DNA of 64,000 nucleotides from Trichosphaerium sp. ATCC 40318 (taxonomy: Eukaryota; Discosea; Flabellinia; Trichosidae), in assembly GCA_038496445.1 (NCBI GenBank), contig JALMLS010000397.1, positions 62,001 to 126,000 on the forward strand. The letters are read 5' to 3'. How positions within the stretch are numbered: the stretch's first letter is position 1; every line of letters starts with the position of its first letter. The position numbers were made by a program, and so were the translations under genes. The notes beneath the pieces were generated by a model. It searched no databases. It saw only the letters and a program-made list of their open reading frames with translations, and was not told the origin of the DNA. Of this stretch, positions 11,345 to 21,502 are shown one piece after another.

Positions 11345-12158
11345 CTACTGAAGAAAGTTAAAAACATTGGTGCCTGCGATACGCTTGTATGTACCAAGTT
11401 CATATATGTTTAAATCAGATAGTATTATAACGTACCAGGTGGTTTTTGTTCAGCATAATTCTTACTACGGTCATACATTTGTTGCGTATTGAGCCATTGT
11501 TCAGGCATATGAGCAGGGTGCATTCCTTGCGCTTGATGAGTGTCCATATGCATAGGTGCGTAATTTTGGTGCTCTTTTGGCATCATTACGTGTTGTGGAG
11601 GCATAGGGTATCTATAAACGTAAGTAGTGAACAATTGTCATGGATATAATTCAGTAATTCAAACTTTTAAACAAAAAACTGTTGAAAAAACAAAAAAAAA
11701 AACAAAAAAGAACAAAAAAAAACCGCTTTAAAACACGTGATAAATAACAACCCACATGTTTTTTAAACTATGAGTACGTGAAGTATCCAAAAAAAAATAA
11801 AACAGAAAAAGAATAAAAACAGTTAAACGTACCGCTGTTGTGGGTTACCATGAAGCGAATGCATCATGTGTTGTTGCTGATACTCATATTCTTCTGGAGT
11901 TATACCAAAACGTTGTTGTTCGTTATGGTAATCATGCTCTGTCTTATATGTATTATTGTTTTGATGCTGCGGTTTTTCTCCAACTTGGTGAGGGTTTGAT
12001 CCTGTATCATGAGGGTTTACTACCCTACGGTACTGCGCGCCTTCGTTGTGTTGATCGTTCATTGTATGAGCATAAAAGTGGTTAAGTTGATGGCTGTTTT
12101 GAAAATCGCCGGCGAAGGTATTTGGAAGCGTAAGGCTGTCTCTTGAGTTTGGAAGCAT
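11345..12158 (-). CDS. Q/H/M-rich low-complexity protein, possible nuclear regulator
   Basis: Two larger exons and one small terminal exon on the minus strand encode a Gln, His, Asn and Met-rich chain (HNEQQRFGITPEEYEYQQQH, YPMPPQHVMMPKEHQNYAPM) ending GTNVFNFLQ with TAG at 11345-11347. The open frame continues upstream of the ATG at 12158 as SRKRKHTSYGPQQ, a basic NLS-like stretch, until a TAA; so an earlier start or an upstream exon is possible. No folded domain is visible. Q-rich chains of this kind are common in transcription cofactors, but that is only a guess. Confidence 0.6.
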
Positions 12159-12784
12159 CTGTTGAGGGCCGTATGAAGTGTGCTTGCGCTTTCTAGAGTT
12201 GGTATGGCACTTTTAGTATAAACACTTTCAAAACAGCTCTATGAATACTCTATGGCTACTCAGTACAAGACGTCAATAGAAAGTGTCAAAACTGGCGAAA
12301 CGCGATAAAATGAGACCAAACAAAAAAGCTGTACGCGATAATAACACGTAAAAGAAATAGCTTTATACCAAGAATCAATACCTAAACCGATACTAACAAC
12401 GACCAAGACATCTCAAGGGCGCTAACTGATAGCAATTATCAGCACTAATTTGTGTAAAGATGCTCTGCAATGCCAGAAAACGGAAAGGCTTTAAATACGA
12501 AATGAAGCCTTACAAAGAACAAAATTAACTAAATCAAGATTGTCACCCAGTGGGCGTCTGACAGCAATCGGGCAATTCACAAACCAAAAGAAAAGCAATT
12601 CGATTAAAATGTCTTTGTTCAAACTCAAGAGCAGTGTACCGTTTGCTAACAGTTATAACGTATACGCCATTACTATCACTGTATGGATTGCTTTGTCTCG
12701 GGCTTTTTGCTGAACCGTAAAAAAGGTAAAAAAATCGTTGCGTTGACTTGTGATTCTGTTAAACATTCTGTGGGAATAATAACA
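12159..12784. other. Intergenic with one very small open frame
   Basis: Divergent spacer. An ATG at 12609 opens a 34-codon frame (MSLFKLKSSVPFANSYN then a hydrophobic VYAITITVWIALS) that stops at a TGA. It could be a tiny membrane protein or an upstream reading frame of the next gene; nothing supports it further. Confidence 0.35.
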
Positions 12785-13024
12785 ATGAGCACACACCGTG
12801 GTAGAATCGCTAGGTGTACTCCGGGACGCTTTAACTTGTATTACGCAGCTTCTCAACGCAGTTTTGCTAGTTATGCGGCAGTAGCACCAAGAACACTTGC
12901 AACTAAGTCAAAAGATAGCTCTAAGAACTTCAAAGGAACAATTCCGTTACTGGGGAGTGTTACTTTCTTTCTACTTGGCAAGAACTACTACTATTACCAT
13001 ACACTGATTAAAAAACGGGCATAA
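12785..13024 (+). CDS. Small probable mitochondrial membrane protein (79 aa)
   Basis: A single exon from ATG 12785 to TAA 13022-13024. The N-terminus is basic, Ser/Ala-rich and nearly free of acidic residues (MSTHRGRIARCTPGRFNLYY, then SQRSFASYAAVAPRTLATKS), which fits a mitochondrial targeting sequence with a plausible cleavage after residue 40. A short hydrophobic helix follows (GTIPLLGSVTFFLLG) and a basic tail (HTLIKKRA). The size and layout are like small respiratory-chain or assembly subunits, but no family is recognised. Confidence 0.55.
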   Translation: MSTHRGRIARCTPGRFNLYYAASQRSFASYAAVAPRTLATKSKDSSKNFKGTIPLLGSVTFFLLGKNYYYYHTLIKKRA

Positions 13025-13255
13025 GACGCTTAACGGTCCATAAACTCACTGAAATGTACAACTGTATTTCTATCGCTTTGTAACAATGTAAAATACATAC
13101 TAAACAATACACATTAACTCCAACGTATTTTACAAATGTAATAGCTTATTCACGTGTAAACCATCAGCAACGAAGAAAATTGACTCTTTTCTTTCGTTGT
13201 TTTCACTTTTTTATGCTTGTGAGTCACCTTTAAGATTTAAAGAGTACAGGCTACC

Positions 13256-14584
13256 ATGAAAAAACGTCGAGGGAATAAAAAGAAGGCAAAAGTAGTGCGT
13301 AAAAACCAGGAGAACAAGAGCGGTGCTGGATTTCCGGTAATAGCTATTGTATTACTTGTAATCGCTATTGCTGCGGCAGGATGTACGAAACGATACATTC
13401 TTAGTTGATACTGACTATTTTAAAAGTTTTTCGTTTAAACAGCGTCATAAGCAAGGAATTTAATTCTTTTACGCCCGTAAAATGCGCCACGCGCGAAAAG
13501 CCTACGTTTCCAGGTAGATTACCCCTTGTAGGTCTTGATTCCATCTAAAACTTGACGCAAATAGGCTGTAGCGCAGTAAGAAACTGTGGTAGGATAGCGA
13601 AAGAAAATTTTATAACACCAAGCGAATCAGTAGCTTTGGTAAACATTGCGTCTGAAGTGTTGTCACATGGTGGTTAGTGCTTGTTAAGATTTTGTTCGTT
13701 GACATTTCGTTGCTGCCATATCCACTCATTTTCTCCCTTAGGTGGTAAAGGAGGCCCTTCTATATTCGCATTGAATACTGGAGCTCTAAGTTTTGGAGAG
13801 AAGGTAAAACTTTGAGTCTTCAGAGAAAGACATGATATTGCAATGTGTCAAAATGACAGCTGACATTTTTTTTGGTCGAAAACAGTTTGTTAATTTCTTC
13901 AAATACTCAAAGTCAAAGCGTAAGAATATAATGTTAGAAGTGCATTTATACTTACGTACATCTTCTAAAGGCATAAAGTCTCCTTTTAACAAAGAAAGCA
14001 TTGACCTACTTGAGAATATTATCGAAAGGATTAAAAAAGAAGTAAAAGAAAGTTTCTCACTTACTGGTTCACTTTATCTAACAGATCCATTATTCTTCGC
14101 GAGAATAGATGGTGGTAAGAAAAGTATAACCAAAAACGATGAATACTGGCATCAACATGTACAACACCTTACTCAAACATTAAAAAACAAATCATTAAAA
14201 TCCTTATCTAATAAAAAAATTTAGATAGATACCTTACAGTATGGAACGTTCGAATACACTACTCTGGTGTACCTGAGGTAAGAATTTTTCTATTTTACAA
14301 ATAGACACGCTTGTTGTCGCTAAAAAGTAGTAAACTAATCGTTGAACAATAGCTCACATGGTACAAATTTTACAGGTGGGGAATTTGAATTTTTCGAAAA
14401 CGGAAAGCGAACACATGTTGTTCGTCCTCGTCTTGGATTGCTTAATATGTTCACATCTGGTGAAGAAAATGTACATCGTGTAACTCAAGTAGAAAGCGGT
14501 ACTCGACTAGCACTTACAGTCGCATTCACATGTGATAAATCAAATGCTGTCGAATTTATGAAACAAGCAAAAAGCCAACTCTAA
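13256..14584 (+). CDS. OGFOD3: OGFOD3-like 2-oxoglutarate/Fe(II) dioxygenase, type II membrane protein
   Basis: Exon 1 (ATG 13256) encodes a basic N-terminus and one membrane helix (FPVIAIVLLVIAIAAAG), as in animal OGFOD3. Later exons give a Cys motif (GCSAVRNCGR), GGKGGPSIFALNTGALSFGEK, SLYLTDPLFFARI, then the catalytic region DEYWHQHIDTLQYG (HxD iron ligands), FTGGEFEFFENG, and MFTSGEENVHRVTQ (distal His) with GTRLALTVAF (2OG-binding Arg). The stop is TAA 14582-14584. Joins that keep the frame use GTAGAT, GTTAGT, GTAAAA and GTAAGA donors. OGFOD3 is an orphan prolyl-hydroxylase-like enzyme of the secretory pathway; its substrate is unknown. All catalytic residues look intact. Confidence 0.9.
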
Positions 14585-15103
14585 AAACTAACAATAAAAA
14601 TCTGTACAATCAAAAAGCACTTTTACAACAACACGTGCAACACAAATACTCGCCTCAGAGTTATTGTATTTGAACGTCTTAGTGTTGTTCAATGTATGTT
14701 CGGTACACTCCTTCTACAAAAGCCTGTTTTAATCAGTCGCTCTAAAAATGACTCTTTTGACGATCAATGACGATAACTCAGGTCCGGGCAAACAGTTTTT
14801 GAATACACGATTTTTCGGACAAATTGATAAGCCTCGTCCGTTGCGTTGACATAATAAAACATGGGTAACACTAGCGCAGTAAGTGGTAACGTTTAGTTTA
14901 AAAGTGCCCGTCGTTTTCAACGGATAGTGATAACCAAAAGTAAAAAGAATACACTTACAGACGTTCATAATGATGTTCTTTTTCAACTCCTGCCTTAAAT
15001 AAATAAACAAATTCTGTTTTTGTCATACATTGAGCAACTACTCCCAAAAGTAGTTTAATATTAAAAAACGAGCACAGCAATAGCGTACAATCCATGAGGG
15101 AAA
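14585..15103. other. Intergenic, no supported gene
   Basis: Open stretches exist on both strands (for example minus strand 14729-15010) but their composition is not protein-like and no homology is recognised. CACGTG occurs near 14635. Confidence 0.5.
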
Positions 15104-15730
15104 ATGCAATTCTGTCTTTTAGCCTCTATCCTATGGATAACGTTCTTAACGTTCTCAAGCGCCTGCACATGGTACTATAACTCCTATACATCACAAATAA
15201 CACCTATCAGCCAATCACGGACCAAATTGCTAACAGAGACTACATTTTGCGCAGACACGCTAAATTATCCTGCTTGCGTCACCAATATAACACAAGCGGA
15301 CTCAATTGCACAATCAAGATATGCTGCGATTGCACAATTGCTACGCTCAGATGATTGCAGGTTCGTGTGTTACACACTCAAGTAATAACTATGGTATCGT
15401 AACAGAGCATCTAGGAACGCTGCAAAGAACTTTTTTTGTGCAGACGCCTTTCCGCGTTGTAAAGTAAATATAACAGAAGAACCCTACGGAATGTGTTGGT
15501 CAGTATGTGAGAACTTCTATGGCGTATGTGGTGGCACTTCAGATCTGTGTGTTGACATTTCCACGTCTTACCCTCTAGTACCCGGTACAGAGGGTCCTAG
15601 CGAGTTATGTACAGGTAGTGCGAGCGTTCATGGCCCTAGTTTTGCGCTAGCACTACTTGTTGGCGTGTTTCAATTTTCTTATTTAACTCGGCGTACAAAG
15701 CGCAACTATTACTCTTGTACATATCTTTAG
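15104..15730 (+). CDS. Secreted/GPI-type protein with Frizzled-like cysteine-rich domain
   Basis: An N-terminal signal peptide (MQFCLLASILWITFLTFSSA) is followed by a Cys-rich region. After an intron (about 15362-15411, GTTCGT...ACAG), the second exon has NAAKNFFCADAFPRC and YGMCWSVCENFYGVC. This spacing resembles the second half of a Frizzled CRD (FLC...PxC...PCRSVCE...C). The C-terminus is hydrophobic (SFALALLVGVFQF) after a Ser/Gly region, then basic, which may be a GPI signal or a transmembrane helix. Animal Frizzled CRDs bind Wnt; in protists such domains occur in varied surface proteins, so no Wnt role is implied. The stop is TAG 15728-15730. Confidence 0.65.
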
Positions 15731-16849
15731 CCATACGTATGTATTGTAGGCTTGTAAATTAAAACAGTTTTTAAAGACAGATTAGTGCACACGTGATTTT
15801 TTTTACATTCCCAAAACCATTTACGCCAACCTCACAATCGAGTACATGTGAGGATGTATCTGTTCCCAACAAATTATTTTTGTACTGGTAACGACGTTGA
15901 TTGATTTGTGTTCATTGTTCTACTCTATTGAGTACAAATTCTAGCCTAACGCCGACAATGGGTATTGTATAAGCCTCGTAGAACAATAAGACCGTAATAC
16001 TTTGGCAACCAACCCAAAGAAAGAACAAACCTGTCAAATAGTTAAGAAATAGAGCCCATGTGCTACTGGCAGTGATTGTGTTTTGATTCAGCAGCGCTAC
16101 ACAGGGTAGACAATGGAGTTCAACTATTATTCAAGGCCACAATCTGTAGAATAATTTGTAGCCAACCTTGCGCCACTATCAAACGATCCATGATACTCAT
16201 GAAATAGCACGGGTTATTCACTATCTTGGAATGCAAAGTTAAATGTTATCTGAGTTCTATTCATTACTATTTGTTTCCACCAAAAGCTGCCTTTTATTAG
16301 CGCATGTTATGTGTGCCCGTATCTGGAGCTCGTAAACAATCACTGACGTTTACACCTGTATACTTTCAACCACTGATTTTTTTAACTGTTGCCAAAGAAA
16401 TATGCTCTATCCAACGTTTTAATGTCCTTACAACATTCGTTAGGTTTATTGTATCAACATTCTATACAATACGATATGCAAACTCTGGAGGTAATTGAAT
16501 AGTCAGTGCAATACATTGTTTTTGAAATTAAAGTATGCAGTTTGGGCTTGTAGTTAGCAAATATGCAGCTCCCAAAAGTTTCTTGCAGTTTGCGATAAAC
16601 TGGTCGCTCAAACCATTTAGCTTTCCTTTTTATTTGTTAGTGTAAATACGTGTTTTACTTAGTTGCTTTAATCAACCCTTTCACGTGACTTTTATTGTTC
16701 AATAGTCTCTGAGAGAAATGCCTGTTGAAAATTCAACATCTTTCTACCTCAACGACATTGTCATGGCAACTGATCCAAGCGAGTGATAACTCTATTTCAG
16801 AAAATAGCTAACATTTAGTAGAGTTCATTAGCTTCTCAGAAGTAAGTGT
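15731..16849. other. Gene-poor stretch of about 1.1 kb
   Basis: No convincing exon. An ATG at about 16718 (MPVENSTSFYLNDIVMATDP) lies close before the sacsin-like gene and could be its true first exon, but no splice join keeps the frame. CACGTG occurs near 15790 and 16682. Confidence 0.45.
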
Positions 16850-17830
16850 ATGCGCTACGTTGAAGAGTTTATTGGAAGGTGCGTATTGGTTGTTAAGAGT
16901 GTTGCTTTAACTCATTTTGTAGAGTACAGCTTTGAACGTTTACCATTCGAAAAACTACAAAATGCTGACGACGCAAAATCCCGAACTGTGCGGTTTATGG
17001 TCGACAATCGAAGCTTCTCAGGTAAGCGCATCATCCCAGGCACAGAGAAATTCATGGGACCAGCGCTTGTAGTGTACGGACGGGAACTCAATCAGCGTTT
17101 GTATGACATACGTAGGTACAATGATGCTGTGTTCTCGTGGAACGACTTTATTAATGTACAGGTGATTGGTTGTTCGATAAAGGTGAGTTATTTATTGTTC
17201 CTCCAACGCAATTTTTTGAACAGTCTCTTAGAAATACGACAATGAGTCGACTGGCAAGCTTGGACTGGGTATTAATGTGATGTATAACTTGACAGAAATG
17301 CCGTCAATACTAACAGGCTCATTGTTCGCCATCTCTGATCCTTGCGGATATGCATTTTCCCAGAGCTTTGGCCAAGCCTTCGTTATAGAAGGTACGTCGT
17401 ACATGAATATTTACGGAATGTAGTAATGTACAATAGGTGGTAAAGGTATAGAAGGTATCCCGGAGGATAAGAAACTACATTCCAGAGTATTCGATATTTA
17501 TCCAGACCAGTTTACACCGTTTAACGTGTTTGGTTGTAATCCTGGGACTTGTTTTCCTGGAACAATATTTAAGTTACCCTTGCGAACAAAGGAGATCTGC
17601 AATAACTCCAAAATCTGTAACAAGTTGTACACACCAAACGGCGTTTACCACGGCCTCCTCAAGAGCTTTAAAAATGATTTTGGGAGCCTGTCGTCCTTGA
17701 GACACGTTGAGGACATTGAACTATGGGTACCTCCTCGTGCAAAACGACCAACCCCTAACGCAAGCTCTAGATTTGGGAGAAATATGCTACAGCGCCAAAG
17801 CTTATGTCATCAGTCGCTGTTGAACGCTAA
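16850..17830 (+). CDS. Sacsin-type HSP90-like ATPase domain protein, short
   Basis: Spliced exons read as the N-terminal GHKL/HSP90-like domain of sacsin. The LQNADDAKSRTVRFMVDNRS block is the ATP/Mg site (QNADDA), followed by GPALVVYNDAVFSWNDF, STGKLGLGINVMYNLTEMPS (lid glycines), LFAISDPCGYAF, DQFTPFNVFGC, CFPGTIFKLPLRT and LRHVEDIELW. Introns use GTGCGT, GTACGG, GTGAGT, GTACGT and GTACCT donors. After IELW a last exon of about 20 codons ends at TAA 17828-17830. Animal sacsin is about 4,500 residues; this is under 300, so it is either a stand-alone ATPase domain or a fragment. The start is not resolved: ATG 16850 gives only MRYVEEFIGR before the first intron. Confidence 0.72.
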
Positions 17831-18189
17831 TCACGTGGAGAGAGATTCAAGAGGATAATTCTCAACAAAAAGCACAAGTTGTTAGAATAGAGTCTAATTA
17901 GCTAATGACGTATGTTGTATTACCAGTTGCTGTCAGTCTTCAATGTCGTAGCTACATAATCTAGAGAATGGTGTTCAATTTATTATAAGTTCGATCATGT
18001 ATCGTTACGACACTGTATTGAGGCTCACAAAAAGGTGCTGTTCGGTTACACTCGTAGCATTTTTTTTGAAAATAGTGATTCAGTTTGTACTTACGATTGC
18101 TGTACAAGTGAACTCCATCCAATGATATCAGTTGTACCGGTAATGTCATAGCAAGGCAGGTCAATGCTAAATTGTGGCGAGCTGCCGTT

Positions 18190-18405
18190 TTTGTTAAGTT
18201 TGGGATTGATAAGTGATTCAATCACAAAAACAATCAAATGGCAGAAGAAAACAATAGCTCAGAGACAGAGACAAAGTTTGTTTGTGGTGACTATCGTTTC
18301 TCACTCTCTGAGAGAGTAATGAAACAGTTTCCAAAGGCGATATTCGTTGTAAAGATAAATTTCGATGGTAAAAGCGATAAAGAAGTGGTTCTAGAAGAAA
18401 ACAAG
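18190..18405 (+). repeat. Near-identical 5' block, copy 1 (5' flank + exon 1)
   Basis: About 215 bp running from some 50 bp before the ATG to the end of exon 1 match 19934-20153 with only about ten differences, while the rest of the two genes is diverged. See the finding on gene conversion. Confidence 0.85.
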
Positions 18406-19588
18406 TACAATATATTAATCAGAGCATAAAAACCTTATAAACTGCGCAGGTTCTCGCCGTTTCTGCCACACATAGTTAGTTTTATGAACACAGGGGAAAA
18501 AGCACAGATTAAAGACCCATGTGGCTTGTTAGTCGCCTCAAATTACTATAACGTCAAGATGACATTCGAAGACATGAAGTTGAGCTACAGTACGTACTTA
18601 GGAAGCTTAATTTCTGAAATGCTGACTGCGAAACAGAAGATCAGTTGAAATATGAAAGCGCTCAATACGCACTTGAGAAAATACGTGACGTTTGGAGTCA
18701 CGTTGTACTGAAAATTAACAAAGCCGTATGAACATCATAGAAACATAAGTTATGCAATCTGATGTTATTTAAGGCTGAGGCAGGAGAGTCAAGAGTAGAA
18801 ATTAAATTTGCAGATAATCCGGACAAAGAAAGTAAATTTGTAGAAATTGACAGGTACAATATTGCACTGCAATCAATATCTGGTTGATGTTAGTTGTGTA
18901 GAAAAGAGTACAAATTTCTTACCACAGAGCTTGGATTGTTCGCTTTAAATGAATTCTGTGCCAACTGTGACTTGGTATGAGTAGCTACATGTGACAAATT
19001 ATGCTGAACAGTAAATAGAAGACAAAGCCATCGGACTCTAGTAGTAGTTTGTATGTGTCATGGTATCACTTTGACTCTGATGAAGATACACTCAAAAGGG
19101 CTATACAAGGAGATATAGCAAACTCTCTATTGGGTACTACCTTGCTACCAATTCTCCTGTAAGAAATTGTGCTAGGATACACTGCTTGGATACGAACTGT
19201 ACAAGCGTTGTGGAATACAATTTTTCCTATGGTAAAAGATGAAGTATCTGCAATTCTCAAGCAAAAAGCTAGAGAATTCAAGAAATATGCTATTGTATCC
19301 GTTTCATATTACAACAGTGACCACAAATTTAAGCATCCATCCTTCAAGGATATATTTGATGGCAAATACACATATGTTACTTTGTTGTTTTCAATGTGGA
19401 TTCAATCTGAGTTTGGTCTTGTAAGTAACGTACATGCATGTGTTGTGGAAGCTAACAAAATTGTTTAGCAAGTTGAAGCTAAACTACACGATATCAACTA
19501 TTACATGAAAGAGCCATATTTTATTATTGAAATGGACCTATGTACAACGGATGAAGTAAGCATGTTGGCACCTTTGTATAGGGCGTAA
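18238..19588 (+). CDS. BTB/T1-like domain protein, tandem copy 1
   Basis: ATG 18238 opens MAEENNSSETETKFVCGDYR. The first about 95 residues resemble a KCTD/T1-type BTB fold: CGDYRFSLSERVMKQFP, FSPFLPHIVSFMNTG and CGLLVASNYYNVKM. Then come a helical part (YALEKIRDVWSHVVLKINKA), VSWYHFDSDEDTLKRAIQG, YTAWIRTVQALWNTIFP, YVTLLFSMWIQSEFG, and a tail ending CTTDEVSMLAPLYRA with TAA 19586-19588. Seven or eight introns of 43-75 nt fit the frame. BTB domains make oligomers and often bind cullin 3; that role is inferred. The C-terminal half matches no family I know. It is a head-to-tail duplicate of the gene at 19983. Confidence 0.68.
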
Positions 19589-19933
19589 AACCTGTAGTGA
19601 AACTCTGGTGTACTCTTTTTTATTCAAGTGACCATGCCATGGTATTCGTTTTATAATCTTGGTACTAAACAGTTAGGTAACTACTCCTTCGCTGTTAGAA
19701 AGTAATGTTGAGCTTACATGAAGCTTAAAAATGTACTTAATGATCACAATACATTTAGATGTTTTATATCAATGACCCTTCAACAGTCAACCTTGTTTTA
19801 TTACGAGTTCATTTAAGACAATTCATGCCAACAACCAGTAAAGCTTACAACACAGTTACATAGTTCAATAATAAACAGCAAACACGAGGGACGACAGTAC
19901 AATAACCAACTATGCTGGCTTTTGTACGCAGTT

Positions 19934-20153
19934 TTGGTTAAGTTTGGGATTGATAAGTGATTCAATCGCAAAAAACAATCAAATGGCAGAAGAAAACAAT
20001 AGCTCAGAGACAGAGACAAAGTTTGTTTGTGGTGACTATCGTTTCTCACTCTCTGAGAGAGTAATGAAACAGTTTCCAAAGGCGATATTCGTTGTAAAGA
20101 TAAATTTTGATGGTAAAAGCGATAAAGAAGTGATTCTAGAGGAGAATCAGTAC
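19934..20153 (+). repeat. Near-identical 5' block, copy 2 (5' flank + exon 1)
   Basis: Partner of 18190-18405, about 1.75 kb downstream in the same orientation. The shared block begins at TTAAGTTTGGGATTGATAAG before the ATG and ends at the first intron donor. Confidence 0.85.
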
Positions 20154-21347
20154 AATACATGAAAAATTTCAATCAATTAATGCGTTACAACTAGATTCTC
20201 TTCGTTTCTGCCTGAAATTGTAGGGTTTATGAATACAGGTAAAACATCGAAAACTACTGACGCCTGTGGCTTGTTTGTTGCCTCAAACTACTATAACGTC
20301 GATATTAACTTTGAAAATATGCACTTGAGCTATGGTACGTGCTGTTAGTTTTAATATGAATAATTGTTGTAACGCTTGAATCTAGATGAACGGATAAAAT
20401 ACTTGAGTGCTCAAAATGCATTAGAAAAGATTCGTGATATATGGAGCGAGCTTGTACTTAAAATTAACAAAGCTGTACTTATAATACTGCGAAGAACCGT
20501 TACAATTAACGAAAATAAAAGGCTGGTTCAGGGAGATCATTAGTGACGATAAACTTGGTGTCAAGACCCAAGGAAGGAATAGAAAATCTTGAAGTATGCG
20601 AGTACGATATTACTCTGTGTTGATCTTAATATCTAACCTGCATGTGCAACCAGAAAAGAGTACAAGTTTCTTGTAACTGCATTTGGACAATTGGTGTTTG
20701 GCGCATATTGTGCAGAACACGACCTGGTATTGTGACACTTCACGTGATCTTCTTTTTTTGTTAAAACACTTGCACAAATAGAAAATTTCAAGAAGTACCT
20801 CTTGGGTTAAGGTATCTTGGTATCACTTTGAGTCAGATTCAGATACACTCAAAAAGGTTATTCAAGGTCACGTGACAAACACCAAGTTTGGTACCAGAAC
20901 ACTTCTCTTAGTACCTACTTGGTTGAGTAATTTCTAGGTTACAATACTTGGGTTAAGACAGTGCAAGCTCTATGGACAACAGTGTTTCCATCGCAAAGGG
21001 ACGAAGTAGCAACTCTCCTTGAGCAAAAAGCGAAGGATGGTCAAGAATCTGTAACTATAGCAACTTTCAACCACAATATAAGCCGATACGACCGCATTAT
21101 GAAGTACAAATAACGCGATGGTTCCACAAAGTGCTTACATTATTGTATAGAAGTTGTGGAGTATTCCACAACGACTACAAATACGTGACTTCATTATTCT
21201 CGATGTGGCTACATTCAGAGTTCGGGATGGTATGTACCACAGTCTGCTATGCGCAATGTCAACCCACTTTAGGAAGTTGTGCACGGAGCGGTTAGCAACT
21301 TTACAGTTTTTACTATCAAGATGAAGCTTTGCACTGAGACGAAATAA
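19983..21347 (+). CDS. BTB/T1-like domain protein, tandem copy 2 with C-terminal frameshift
   Basis: Same layout as copy 1: MAEENNSSETETKFVCGDYR, FSSFLPEIVGFMNTG, CGLFVASNYYNV, VSWYHFESDSDTLKKVIQG, YNTWVKTVQALWTTVFP, YVTSLFSMWLHSEFG. Exon 1 is nearly identical to copy 1, but later exons are clearly diverged. In frame it stops at TAA 21345-21347 (KLCTETK). One base appears to be missing there: the next frame continues EISVLLPLYQAQ, which lines up with EVSMLAPLYRA of copy 1. It is therefore truncated by roughly ten residues, or the base is a sequencing error. The remaining exons are open and splice cleanly, so it may still be active. Confidence 0.65.
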
Positions 21348-21502
21348 GCGTACTTCTCCCGTTGTACCAAGCTCAAATACTAAGTAGCAAATAAGTACCC
21401 AATGGTAATGGAACGCGTAATGCATTCAACAATTACGTAAATAAAATTTATGACTTTGGTTGACATTTTAATGATTCAATTGGCAAAAATAAAACACTGG
21501 TG

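Noticed and set aside
14729-15010. 93-residue minus-strand open frame
   Set aside because: No homology, no splice partner; composition fits non-coding AT-rich DNA.
16304-16498. 64-residue plus-strand open frame
   Set aside because: Random composition, no neighbours that splice to it, no family resemblance.
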